NCBI RefSeq assembly: GCF_900199455.1 | Contig: NZ_FZQR01000008.1 | Coordinates: forward strand, 186,001-250,000 | DNA length: 64,000 bases | Direction of reading: 5' to 3' | Source: Mesorhizobium carmichaelinearum | Lineage (GTDB): Bacteria; Pseudomonadota; Alphaproteobacteria; Rhizobiales; Rhizobiaceae | Shown here: positions 1 to 7,721 of the stretch, in pieces | How positions within the stretch are numbered: the stretch's first letter is position 1 | How the letters are laid out: the number at the start of each line of letters is the position of its first letter | Notes under the pieces: model-generated | The model's database searches: none | The model's input: only the letters and a program-made list of their open reading frames with translations | Told to the model about the DNA's origin: nothing | Program-made: the position numbers and the translations under genes

Positions 1-75
1 GGTCTCGTACCCTAATTCGCCGTCACACTTCACAAAAAGAAAAGCCCGCATGCGGCGCCTAGAGCGGAGTCCCAA

Positions 76-372
76 ATGGGCGGCTTTAAGCCTTGGCATG
101 ATGCTATACACGACCATGAGGTCGAATGTTTCGCTTCGGAGAACGGTTTGACAGCGGATCTGGTCTGGGAGTTGATCCTAAAACACGGCAACAGCCGCGA
201 GGCCGTGATCAGAGCTGCGCAGGGTTTAGAACGCGGTGCCAGGCAACACGGCCGATCAGCCCCCCTACTCCCCTGTGGAGCCGACGCCGCCCCTGACGAT
301 GAGCGTGGGTCGACGAAAGCAATAGCCGGCTTCTGCGACTATCGCCTTCTGGCGACCACTAAGAAATTCTGA
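76..372 (+). CDS. Small DUF3606-like protein
   Basis: This 98-residue protein has no clear enzymatic motif. Residues about 18-50, including FASENGLTADLVWELILKHG and then NSREAV, resemble the short DUF3606 helical domain common in rhizobia (acidic or aromatic start, GVS/GLT turn, then a GNS-AV helix). That family has no known biochemical role. The C-terminal half is low in recognisable structure and its last 34 bases overlap the convergent methyltransferase gene, so the true protein may be shorter or the end may be decayed. A purine-rich GCGGAG lies about 8 bases before the ATG. The family call is tentative. Confidence 0.45.
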   Translation: MGGFKPWHDAIHDHEVECFASENGLTADLVWELILKHGNSREAVIRAAQGLERGARQHGRSAPLLPCGADAAPDDERGSTKAIAGFCDYRLLATTKKF

Positions 373-1115
373 GCAAAGCGTGCTGGGACACCAGCTCGCC
401 GGCATATCGTGTCAACAGGACCGACCAACATTTCGCAAAGCCTTGGTAGCAGCCACCCGGGCCGCGGCAAAAACCCATAGCCGATGACCCGTTCGACGAC
501 AAACCCGTTGGAAGCGAGCATCTGGCGATATGCGTGGATGCTCAAGGTACTGCGAACCACGCGCCCCTGAAATCGGTTGAGAAAGCGGCAGACCAGCCCC
601 GCCGGCGAGGTTGCGTTCATGTGGATGTTGGAAACCAGCAACCCTCCGTCGTTCAAATGCTCATGAATGGCCGACAGTGCGTCCCGCCTAAGAGTGTCTT
701 CAGCGTTCAAGAAGAATCGAAAAGCTGTAACCACGTCGAATCTTCTGGAAAGGGGGGCAACCGTCAGATCGGCTTTCACCAACTTGACGTTGCCCGGAAC
801 CCGCGCGCAAGCAAGCATGGATTGAGAGACGTCGACACCAACGACCTCACCAAACAATGGGCCTGCAACAGTTGTGACGCGGCCCGTGCCGCACGCGAAG
901 TCGAGGCAGCTGCGACCCGGCCCGCCAAGAGGCCTGAGAATGCCTTCCACCAGGGGGCGTTCGATACGCAACCACAAGGCAGCATAGTAGCCGGAACAGA
1001 AGGTTTTGGTGTAATCGGTGCCGTAGCCTGGGGTCTGATGGCTCGATCGGTAATCGCTATAAGCGCTCCCCTCGAATGACCGCTCGGTCAACACATCACC
1101 TCGAGAACCGCCCAT
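339..1115 (-). CDS. Class I SAM-dependent methyltransferase
   Basis: This protein of about 258 residues has the Rossmann-type methyltransferase signature. Motif I is LDFACGTGRVT, the acidic end of strand 2 is GVDVSQSML, and KADL and FDVVTAFRF correspond to motifs II and III. It would transfer a methyl group from S-adenosylmethionine, but the acceptor cannot be told from sequence. The start at 1115 is preferred over 1154 because GGAGG lies 8 bases upstream of that ATG (positions 1124-1128). The gene stands alone, convergent with a small DUF3606-like gene. Sugar or lipid methylation are possible roles; nothing nearby decides. Confidence 0.75.
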   Translation of the reverse strand: MGGSRGDVLTERSFEGSAYSDYRSSHQTPGYGTDYTKTFCSGYYAALWLRIERPLVEGILRPLGGPGRSCLDFACGTGRVTTVAGPLFGEVVGVDVSQSMLACARVPGNVKLVKADLTVAPLSRRFDVVTAFRFFLNAEDTLRRDALSAIHEHLNDGGLLVSNIHMNATSPAGLVCRFLNRFQGRVVRSTLSIHAYRQMLASNGFVVERVIGYGFLPRPGWLLPRLCEMLVGPVDTICRRAGVPARFAQNFLVVARRR

Positions 1116-1574
1116 CACAACAACCTCCATTCTGGGCTTGCCAATAGATTTCACACGTCCTGATCGATCTTCATCCGATCACATGACGCAAACCTTACAA
1201 ATAGTTATAGCAGGGGGCAAAATTCCGATCATGCCGAGAGGCGTCAATTCAGGCTGCCCGCTTCTCTACTTCGCTGATCATGGCCTTTCGCTCGTGCCTG
1301 GCCGGCGTCACCGCCGCGCGGTTCCGGCTGGCCGCTCTGCTACGGCTCTGACGCTTCTCGCGCGCTTGTCGCCGGCCAATCCATCCGCTGAAAGCTCCTC
1401 GTCTTACGACTTTGGTCGGGCTGTTGTGCGCAAAGGTCTGAGGCCTGCAACCCGAATGACCGTGCGTGGTTAGGACATCGATCGCCGAGTAAGTGCCCTT
1501 CTTCATCGCCGGTCAGATCGATGCCCGCCAACTCACCGGAGGTGGCGGGCATCGGATTGAGGAACAATGACGAA
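1116..1574. other. Intergenic stretch without a recognisable gene
   Basis: Open frames exist on both strands between about 1140 and 1510, but none has a convincing ribosome binding site or a recognisable motif. A 10-bp inverted repeat (ATGCCCGCCA at 1521-1530 and TGGCGGGCAT at 1543-1552) could form a hairpin just before the next gene. Nothing else is evident. Confidence 0.4.
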
Positions 1575-1811
1575 ATGCCTTTGTCTGATGAACTGCGCGA
1601 CGTTCTGGTCGAATTTGCATGCCCGATCTGTTCGCATCCTATCGTGAAGACAGGGTCTTGGCTCCGATCGATCGGGGCTTTCAATTGCGAAGGTTGCAAG
1701 GATAGGGTGCGCATTGGCTATGAAGAGAAGCTAGAGATCTTCGGGCGCTATCTTCGAAAGCCGACTAGAGGTCCCCAGCGCCCCGCCAAGCTGCGCTATG
1801 CCGGAGGATAG
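1575..1811 (+). CDS. Small zinc-ribbon-like protein of unknown function
   Basis: This protein of about 78 residues contains FACPICSHPIVKTGSW and then FNCEGCKDRVRIGY. The two CxxC pairs about 20 residues apart suggest a zinc ribbon. The start at 1575 (MPLSDELRDV) is preferred to the in-frame ATG at 1521, because the intervening 18 codons coincide with an inverted repeat (1521-1552). No partner genes are nearby; a decayed DNA ligase lies downstream on the other strand. The function is unknown, and nucleic acid or protein binding is only a guess from the fold. Confidence 0.5.
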   Translation: MPLSDELRDVLVEFACPICSHPIVKTGSWLRSIGAFNCEGCKDRVRIGYEEKLEIFGRYLRKPTRGPQRPAKLRYAGG

Positions 1812-1840
1812 GTCACGGGTGCTACAGGCACGTGACCTTC

Positions 1841-2324
1841 TTAGCCACGGCCATCGTCTTCCTCCCGGAAATCCTGCAGCGAAGCGTGCCGAAGATCCTC
1901 CTCGCCGCGCAGATGCTTCACACGGCCGATGATGCCGGGCTTCACCCATTGCGTCGCCGATCGCTTCATCCCCTTTGGCGCCGGCCCGGCGTGCTCCTGG
2001 ACCCGCCTCCACAGCCGCTCGCGGATAGCCTGGCTGGAATTGATGAACGCCGAACCGACATAGCGGCCGGTCGCCCGATCGGCCATCAGGGCAAAGGCAG
2101 GTTGCCAGCCTCACGCTCGACGCCGAGCAATTCGTATTCGTCGACCGAGTAGCATTTGGCCTTCAGCCAGTTTGTCGACGGGCCGCTGCGGTATTTGCTC
2201 TCGCGTCGCTTCGATACCATTCCTTCAAGGCCGGCCTTGTCGAGCAGATGGAAAATCGCCTTGGCCTCGCCGGGCAGAGGCTCGCTGAACTGGATGCGGC
2301 CGCCAGGCTCGATGGCCGTAAAAG
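1841..2324 (-). pseudogene. Remnant of an ATP-dependent DNA ligase (LigD/LigC type), truncated and frameshifted
   Basis: Reading leftwards, about 2322-2100 encodes ligase-like sequence ending the adenylation domain: LDKAGLEGMVSKRRESKYRS and then WLKAKCYSVDEYELLG. The frame then breaks near 2090. The next frame continues with FALMADRATGRYVGSAFI and an OB-fold end (QWVKPGIIGRVKHLRGEEDL). A single missing base around the run before codon FAL explains the break. The N-terminal half with the catalytic KxDG lysine motif is absent. Such ligases act in bacterial end joining with Ku, but no ku gene is present. The piece cannot make an active ligase. Confidence 0.8.
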
Positions 2325-2492
2325 TCAGAAGGGCTCGATTCCAAACTCGTCTTCGTTCCGATCTGACGGAAGGCGCTCGTAATCCAATGGAGGTTGCGGA
2401 TACAATTCGACACGAGCCTGTGCGCGACCGACTTCTTCGCCGAATTTGTACGCGACGTAGAGTGCGCCAATTCTGACCAGCCAACGGATCAT
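2325..2492 (-). CDS. Small hypothetical protein
   Basis: This is a 55-residue protein starting MIRWLVRIGALYVAYKFGEE. The first 20 residues are hydrophobic with a positive residue near the start, so it may be membrane-associated. The rest (AQARVELYPQPPLDYERLP) is proline- and acid-rich. It ends exactly where the ligase remnant begins, so the two were probably joined by a rearrangement. The start at 2492 is chosen because upstream codons look non-coding. I do not recognise the family. Confidence 0.4.
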   Translation of the reverse strand: MIRWLVRIGALYVAYKFGEEVGRAQARVELYPQPPLDYERLPSDRNEDEFGIEPF

Positions 2493-3031
2493 GAAATTCT
2501 CCCTTTGCGCATCAACACAGCGCCAAAGGGAATGTTCCACGGTTGGCTGGCGATAGTTGCCCGGGCGTCATTCTGCTTGACCAGCAAGTGCAGGACATGA
2601 TTGTGGCGACCGACATTCGCGACGGCGCCACAACGCTGTTCGGGACCGTGCACCTGCAGGTGAATTATTCCGGTCGGTGCGACATCACAGTCGAGCTGTA
2701 GCCGCAGACACGCGCGTCAGTTGGGCCTGGCGTTCGCTATCCCCGATATTCGAACGGCGAGCGCATCCAATCCGTTGTCATAAATCCCGGTCAGCACGCC
2801 TTCTGCCGCGCTGGCCCGCTGGGATGTGCAACCAAGCAGGTCGCGCCCTCCCAAAGCTCGCCGGAGCGTTGGCAATGCGGTCCCAAACCGCCCAGGTTCC
2901 GTCGGTTTCAATGTGACAATAGAATCTGTGCTGGTGATTTTCCATAATGGCAAACGTTTAACATCCATTTTGGGTCCGCGCTGGTTACAGGCGTGGTTAA
3001 CCGCTCCGGTCGCGGGTTCCCGTTCCGTCCT
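2493..3031. other. Gene-poor stretch with one coding-like fragment
   Basis: A plus-strand frame ending at the TAG at 2699-2701 reads CPGVILLDQQVQDMIVATDI and then DGATTLFGTVHLQVNYSG. It looks protein-like but lacks a visible start and may be the tail of a lost gene. From 2702 to 3031 only unconvincing open frames occur on both strands. No RNA gene or repeat was recognised. Confidence 0.3.
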
Positions 3032-4612
3032 TTACACAGTCAAGCGGACAAGGCCGGTTGTCTGTTGAAGCTGCCGAAGAGCTTCGTCAGCGGTAACCGC
3101 TCGACTGAACAAGAAGCCCTGCCCCTGCTGACAGCCCTCATTCATGAGCATTGTTTGCTGCTGTTCGTTCTGAACACCTTCGGCAGCGACCGTCAGCCCC
3201 AGACCAGAGCCGAGCCCTACCAGCGCGCGAACAATTGCGGCACTCTCCGGGTTCTCGGCCATCGCCTGAACAAAGCTCCGATCGATCTTGATGGTATCCA
3301 ACTTGAAATTCCGCAGATGATAGAGGCTCGAATAGCCCGTTCCGAAATTGTTGAGCGCGATCTTCACTCCGGTCTCGTGGATGGCACCGAGGACGCGCTT
3401 GGCGGCTTCGAGGTCGGCAACCAACGCGCTTTCGGTGATCTCCAGTTCGAGACGGGATGCGGGTAGGCCGCTCTCTCCGAGAATGGCTACGATGCGGAGT
3501 CCAAATGTATCGTCCCTGAGAAGTGTCGGGGGCACACCGAGAGACAGCGTGACATTCCGTCCCCACGTGACTGCGTCCCGGCAGGCCTTGCGCAGAATAT
3601 CGTCCACAAGCGCCTGAACGAGACCTGTGGTCTCCGCGATGGCGATGAGGCGCGCAGTGTCCAATTCCCCATATTGGTCATGCATCCATCGAACCGTGGC
3701 TTCGAAGCTGATGATCACTCCACTCTTCAGGTCGATCCTCGGTTGGTAGGCAACTTCCAGTTTCTTCGTACCGATCGCCGCACGAAGATCACGCTCCAGG
3801 GTGTCGCGCTCACGAATATGGTGGTCCATCTCCTCTTCAAAGAAGCGAAGCGCGCTTGGACCTAGCGCCTTGGCGCGATAGAGCGCGACGTCCGCCTTCC
3901 GCAGCAGCGTTTCGGAGTCGGCCCCATCGGTGGGTACCAGCGCGATCCCGATCCCGGCGCCGATCGCATGATCACCCGCACCGGTGCGCACGGGATCTCT
4001 CAAGGCCTCGATTATCCTCAAGGCCAAGGTTGCGGCGGCTTCGGCGCCTGCCAGATGGCGAGCCAGGATCGCGAACTCGTCTCCTCCCAGGCGCGCGACC
4101 ATATCGTTGTCGCGGATCGCCCTACGGAGGCGGATCGCTGTCTGGACCAGCGCCTCGTCACCGGTGGGGTGACCATGGAGATCGTTGATCCGCTTGAACC
4201 CGTTGAGATCGAGCATGAACACTGCATGGACAGCATCCGCACCAGGCGGAGCCGCCAGGGCTGCTTTCAGGGCAGCGTCGAACTGGCGCCGATTGGGCAA
4301 GCCAGTGAGTGTGTCCTCGAAAGCAAGGGTGCGGGCCTCTTCTTCTGCCGCCCGCCGTCGGCCAATCTCGCGCCTTTGCGCGCGAAGCCGCGACCATCCA
4401 AACAAAGCAAAGCCCAGCGCACAAACGGCGAAGATCTCGTCAAGCTCAAAGGTTAGATTCTGCGTGGCAGCTGATTCGTTCGAAAAGACGTCAAACTGCC
4501 AGATACCGAAGCCGGCTGCGACCACGACAGCAGTTATCATGGCGATATCGGTCAAAGTGAAGCGATACCGGATGATTATCTCCTTGAGCCTGCTCGAAAG
4601 GCGGAAATTCAT
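3032..4612 (-). CDS. Membrane diguanylate cyclase with degenerate EAL domain
   Basis: About 526 residues (numbered from the start at 4612). Two hydrophobic segments lie near residues 22-40 and 60-75, followed by a short coiled stretch, a GGDEF domain (about 95-255) and an EAL domain (about 270-520). The GGDEF motif is intact (RLGGDEFAIL, about 175-184). An RxxD inhibitory site (RDND) lies five residues before it, so c-di-GMP synthesis with product inhibition is expected. The EAL domain reads FEATVRW. The usual catalytic Asp-Asp pair before FGTGYSS is Asn-Asn (ALNNFGTGYSS), and the metal-binding Asn of the usual NLS motif is Gly. Phosphodiesterase activity is therefore unlikely; the domain may bind c-di-GMP or regulate. 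An alternative ATG lies at 4621. Confidence 0.88.
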   Translation of the reverse strand: MNFRLSSRLKEIIIRYRFTLTDIAMITAVVVAAGFGIWQFDVFSNESAATQNLTFELDEIFAVCALGFALFGWSRLRAQRREIGRRRAAEEEARTLAFEDTLTGLPNRRQFDAALKAALAAPPGADAVHAVFMLDLNGFKRINDLHGHPTGDEALVQTAIRLRRAIRDNDMVARLGGDEFAILARHLAGAEAAATLALRIIEALRDPVRTGAGDHAIGAGIGIALVPTDGADSETLLRKADVALYRAKALGPSALRFFEEEMDHHIRERDTLERDLRAAIGTKKLEVAYQPRIDLKSGVIISFEATVRWMHDQYGELDTARLIAIAETTGLVQALVDDILRKACRDAVTWGRNVTLSLGVPPTLLRDDTFGLRIVAILGESGLPASRLELEITESALVADLEAAKRVLGAIHETGVKIALNNFGTGYSSLYHLRNFKLDTIKIDRSFVQAMAENPESAAIVRALVGLGSGLGLTVAAEGVQNEQQQTMLMNEGCQQGQGFLFSRAVTADEALRQLQQTTGLVRLTV

Positions 4613-4726
4613 GGCCACCATATTGCCCCGGTTGGCTGAACAATCGCTTAAGACCCTCTTGAGCCATGTCGCGGGAGCACTCCGGGAGACACGGGCTGGA
4701 TTGCCACTCCAACTTCCCATCCATAG

Positions 4727-5185
4727 CTACTGGCAGACATCGACCCATTCAGCACTGGTAATCTCGGCCATGCGCTGCGGCGTAATCCGCACCGCAGTGT
4801 TAGTGGCACCTGCCGCAGGCACCACCTCATCGAAATCCCGCAGCGAAACGTCGCAATAGACCGGCAGTGGCGCCGGCAAGCCAAACGGGCAGACACCGCC
4901 GACCGGATGGCTGGTGGCAGCGACCACTTCGTCTGCATCCAGCATGCGCGGCTTACCGCTGAACTGGTCCTTGAACTTGCGGTTGTCCAGCCTGGCGATG
5001 CCGCTGGTCACCACCAGCATGGTGCGCTCGCCGACGCGCAGGCAGATGGTCTTGGCGATCTGCGCCGGCAGCACGCCATGCGCTTCCGCCGCCAGCGTCA
5101 CCGTCGCCGAGCTCGCATGCGTGACGATGACCTCTATGTCGGGCGCATGAGCGGCGAAGAAGGCACGAACGGAGTCCAGGCTCAT
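4727..5185 (-). CDS. YbaK/EbsC family aminoacyl-tRNA deacylase
   Basis: About 152 residues from MSLDSVRAFF. The fold signature includes TSGIARLDNRKFKDQF, then ATSHPVGGVCPFGLP and the late AVRITPQRMAEI, as in YbaK/ProX-type editing proteins. These free-standing enzymes hydrolyse mischarged Cys-tRNA(Pro) or Ala-tRNA(Pro) in the cytoplasm. The exact substrate cannot be assigned here. The conserved lysine expected in the active site is probably the one in AQIAKTICLRVG. A GTG start at 5209 is possible but has no ribosome binding site. The gene stands alone downstream of an XRE regulator on the same strand, separated from it by a terminator hairpin. Confidence 0.85.
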   Translation of the reverse strand: MSLDSVRAFFAAHAPDIEVIVTHASSATVTLAAEAHGVLPAQIAKTICLRVGERTMLVVTSGIARLDNRKFKDQFSGKPRMLDADEVVAATSHPVGGVCPFGLPAPLPVYCDVSLRDFDEVVPAAGATNTAVRITPQRMAEITSAEWVDVCQ

Positions 5186-5318
5186 ATCGAAAAACCCACG
5201 GTTCAACACGATGCAGGAGCAGGCGCGATTGGCACGGATTTGGATGCCGCAGGTATAAACACGTGCGATCTGTAGATCGGCAAGTCCAGCCTGCCTGAGA
5301 ATGCCATGGCTTCAACAA

Positions 5319-5350
5319 GAAACCCGCCAGGCGGGCCTTGGCGGGTTCTC
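5319..5350 (-). terminator. Rho-independent terminator after the XRE regulator gene
   Basis: On the minus strand AACCCGCCA and TGGCGGGTT form a stem followed by TCTTGTT. It lies 20 bases beyond the stop of the XRE gene and before the YbaK gene, so the two are probably separate transcripts. Confidence 0.65.
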
Positions 5351-5369
5351 CTGCGTGCCTGGTATTGGT

Positions 5370-5654
5370 CTAGGCCTGGGGTCGGCCTTGTGCGGCCGGC
5401 GTCGGTGTGGCGGAAGCGATGAGAGCGTCCTGGGGCATGCGAAGCGCGGACGCAATACGGCGCAGCTTCGACGGATCGGCCGCCCGGCCGTTCTCCATAT
5501 CCTCGATCTCGCCGACCGAGAGGCCGCAGGTCAGGGAAAGCTCTTCCACGCTGTATCCGCGGGTTTCCCGCATGGCTCTGAGGGCGGTGTAATCCGGCCC
5601 GATCTCACTGGCTAACGGTTCGGAGAGGGCATGGCTTTTTGCATTGTTGGGCAT
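5370..5654 (-). CDS. XRE-family helix-turn-helix regulator
   Basis: This is a 94-residue cytoplasmic protein. Residues about 22-75 form a Cro/C1-type HTH: ALRAMRETRGYSVEELSLTC, then GLSVGEIEDMENGRA and PSKLRRIASALRMP. The tail is alanine- and proline-rich. The start at 5654 is chosen because GGAG lies about 7 bases before it; the longer reading begins without such a site. Its targets are unknown. The divergent secreted-protein gene at 5929 and the gene itself are the obvious candidates. Confidence 0.8.
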   Translation of the reverse strand: MPNNAKSHALSEPLASEIGPDYTALRAMRETRGYSVEELSLTCGLSVGEIEDMENGRAADPSKLRRIASALRMPQDALIASATPTPAAQGRPQA

Positions 5655-5928
5655 TGGCAACTCCGGTGGCTGAAAGAGTTTGATCAAAATGGAGTGTTGC
5701 CTGAGACGAGCAGGAACATGCCCGCTCAAAAGCGATTTGCCAAGAGCCGAAAGCCGTCACGCTATCGTGAACCGAATGCCTGCGAGGCGCTCTCCCGCGC
5801 CATCAAGTTCTTTTGAACACCCCGGCACCTTTTTGGGGAGAGGTTTCGGCCCACCTGTTCGTTGTTCTGATGCGCTGGGGTGAAAACCATCCGGTTCCAT
5901 CCAGCCCGTTCCCAGAAGGATCCCTGCA

Positions 5929-6543
5929 ATGAACTTCAAGACATTCATGGTCGTGCTCGGCACGATCTCCAGCCTTTCCGTTGCCGCCGTGGACGGCGCC
6001 CAGGCTGCTGACGCGCTGCGCGTGCGCGGCACGGTGGTCAGTTTCGAGCCCTCGCTGCTCACCGTGAAAACCCGCCAGGGCGATACATCAGCGATCAAGC
6101 TCAATACCGGCTGGAAGATTTCGGGCGTCGCCAGCGCCTCCAAAAAAGACATCAAGCAGGGCGATTTCCTCGGCATTGCTTCCGTCTCGAAAGCGGATGG
6201 CGGCAGCGGCGCACTGGAAGTGGTGATCTTCCCAGCCGCCTTGAAAGGCACTGGCGAGGGCGACCGTCCCTGGGACCTGCAGCCGAACAGCCGCATGACC
6301 AATGGCACCGTGGCCGATGTCACCGACATAAACGGACGCGCCGTGACGCTGACCTATGACAACGGCCAGACCAAGAAGATTTCGATCCCCGACAGCACGC
6401 CCGTCGTGACCTTCGCCCCAGCCGCACCGACCGATCTCAAGCCAGGCGCGACGGTCTTCGTTGCCGCCCAGCACGAGGCTGACGGTACGCTGAGCTCCAG
6501 CCGCGTCGTGGTGGAAAACAATGGCGTGATCCCGCCGATGTAG
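5929..6543 (+). CDS. Exported DUF5666-like beta protein
   Basis: A 204-residue protein with a Sec signal peptide (residues 1-26, ending GAQAADA). The mature part has two repeats of a small beta module: RVRGTVVSFEPSLLTVKTRQ near 31-50 and GTVADVTDINGRAVTLTYDN near 126-145. Each is followed by a segment on metal- or context-dependent effects typical of DUF5666-like OB-like domains. The function is unknown. Relatives in rhizobia are sometimes labelled metal transport proteins, but nothing membrane-spanning is visible beyond the signal peptide. The gene stands alone, divergent from the XRE regulator. Confidence 0.7.
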   Translation: MNFKTFMVVLGTISSLSVAAVDGAQAADALRVRGTVVSFEPSLLTVKTRQGDTSAIKLNTGWKISGVASASKKDIKQGDFLGIASVSKADGGSGALEVVIFPAALKGTGEGDRPWDLQPNSRMTNGTVADVTDINGRAVTLTYDNGQTKKISIPDSTPVVTFAPAAPTDLKPGATVFVAAQHEADGTLSSSRVVVENNGVIPPM

Positions 6544-6738
6544 CCAAATTAGCGGCAAGAGCCGGCTTTTCGGCCCTCACGATAAAGTGTCGGGAAGCCG
6601 GTTCCCCAGAAACACGCCAGAAACAAAATTCTACAATCAGGAAACACTGACGAAAAAAATCAGGAGCGTAATTCCATTCGCGGCGATCGGGCCATCGACC
6701 CGATTTTAAGATCTGCCGACGAAAGAAGGAAACGATCC

Positions 6739-6939
6739 ATGAAGAAGTCCCTGCTCTCGGCCCTCGGGCTTGCAGTTGCACTCGCTTTCACGGCGCCGGT
6801 CATCGGCGCGACGAGCGCGGACGCGGCCCCGATGGCAAAGCATCATCGTCATCATCACCACCATCGTTACCATCACCGCCATCATCACTACCACCATCAT
6901 CACCACCACGTGAAGAAGATGGCAAAGAAGACCTACTAA
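6739..6939 (+). CDS. Secreted histidine-rich small protein
   Basis: A 66-residue protein. Residues 1-29 are a Sec signal peptide ending near TSADAA. The mature part of about 36 residues contains 18 histidines in runs broken by Arg and Tyr, then ends KKMAKKTY. Such a peptide would bind Ni, Zn, Cu or Co in the periplasm. AAGGAAAC lies before the ATG. A long hairpin (6955-7000) follows 16 bases after the stop. The family occurs in rhizobia, but no function is established to my knowledge. Metal buffering is an inference from composition only. Confidence 0.8.
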   Translation: MKKSLLSALGLAVALAFTAPVIGATSADAAPMAKHHRHHHHHRYHHRHHHYHHHHHHVKKMAKKTY

Positions 6940-6954
6940 GCATACCGACTGCCA

Positions 6955-7000
6955 ACGAGAAGACCGGCCTTGGCTTCTTGTTCAAGGTTGGTCTTCTCGT
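6955..7000 (+). terminator. Long hairpin, probable terminator of the His-rich gene
   Basis: ACGAGAAGACCGGCCTTG (6955-6972) and CAAGGTTGGTCTTCTCGT (6983-7000) are nearly perfect inverted repeats, with 16 of 18 positions paired and a 10-base loop. The T-run is weak, so it may instead stabilise the transcript 3' end. Confidence 0.55.
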
Positions 7001-7319
7001 GGTTGTGCAATGCCAAGCCCGACATCAAACCGGGCAGGCTATATCGATCGCCCCTGTCATCGCCGGCAACCTCGACTACATCCGCATCGACTTCCTGGTC
7101 ACCGACAATTGCCTCTACGCCGGCGAGATCGTCGTCTATCCCGGCGCCGGCTATGGCACCACCACCAATCCGGCGTTCGCCGGCGAGATCGAGCGGCTCT
7201 GGCGGCTCGACCAATCCGCCTTCCTGCGCCGGCGCCACAAGGGGGTTGTACGCCTCTATGCCGACACGCTCCGCGCCAGATACCGGAGCGGCATCGCAAA
7301 TGACCAGGCTGGGGCTTAG
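6978..7319 (+). pseudogene. C-terminal remnant of a TupA-like ATP-grasp protein
   Basis: From about 7050 the frame encodes AGNLDYIRIDFLVTDNCLYA and GEIVVYPGAGYG. This matches the end of the ATP-grasp domain of TupA-like polysaccharide enzymes (acidic DF/DL strand, then FGE-T-FPA-G). The N-terminal two thirds, with the nucleotide-binding part, are missing. The upstream codons run into the terminator hairpin of the preceding gene and offer only a TTG start without a ribosome binding site. The remnant ends 4 bases into the convergent gene at 7316. It is almost certainly inactive. Confidence 0.6.
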
Positions 7320-7621
7320 CGCCGGCTGAAGAGTAGGCTGGCGACAAGGCCGAGCACCACAAGGCCAACCGTGGCGGCTGCCGCCGGATGGTCGCGGGCC
7401 GATTTCTCGATCACCCTGCCCTGTTTGCGGATTGCCGGCACGGCGTCCCGCAGACGTTCGGCAAGGTCGGAATATGTGTCGAGAGCGGCATCGCGGCCGT
7501 CTTCATAGTAAGCGCCACCCCGCTTGGACACCGCCTTGCGCAACGCCGCGAGTTCCCTCGAGAGGGCCGCGACCTGCTTTTCGAGGTCGACGTCCGAAAG
7601 GGTCGAAAATGATGCCATCAT
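7316..7621 (-). CDS. DUF883/ElaB-like membrane-anchored small protein
   Basis: A 101-residue protein. Residues about 10-75 are helical and charged (LEKQVAALSRELAALRKAVS, then AERLRDAVPAIRKQG). A single C-terminal membrane segment (AAATVGLVVLGLVASLLF) ends in SRR. This is the layout of DUF883/ElaB/YqjD proteins, inner-membrane anchored proteins, some of which bind ribosomes in stationary phase. The AAGGAAACGC ribosome binding site lies inside an 11-bp perfect stem formed with sequence 18 bases upstream (7623-7662), so translation may be controlled by mRNA folding. Confidence 0.65.
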   Translation of the reverse strand: MMASFSTLSDVDLEKQVAALSRELAALRKAVSKRGGAYYEDGRDAALDTYSDLAERLRDAVPAIRKQGRVIEKSARDHPAAAATVGLVVLGLVASLLFSRR

Positions 7622-7622
7622 G

Positions 7623-7662
7623 CGTTTCCTTCTTGCTGAACGACGTCTTGCAGAAGGAAACG
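7623..7662 (-). promoter_or_regulatory. RNA hairpin sequestering the ribosome binding site
   Basis: In the transcript, CGUUUCCUUCU (7662-7652) can pair perfectly with AGAAGGAAACG (7633-7623) across an 18-base loop. The second arm is the Shine-Dalgarno region of the gene starting at 7621, and only two bases separate the stem from the AUG. This could act as an RNA thermometer or a target for a protein or small RNA. Confidence 0.55.
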
Positions 7663-7721
7663 TAACGCCTCACCCGAAGGCGGGTTCCGGTCTCGAGGCT
7701 TCAAAGCGTCTCGCGCGGCGG

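Noticed and set aside
1138..1506. Overlapping open frames on both strands
   Set aside because: No ribosome binding site or motif; composition is unlike the neighbouring genes.
6838..6910. CAT/CAC repeat resembling a tandem repeat or CRISPR-like array
   Set aside because: It is the histidine codon run of a secreted protein; there are no spaced identical repeats.
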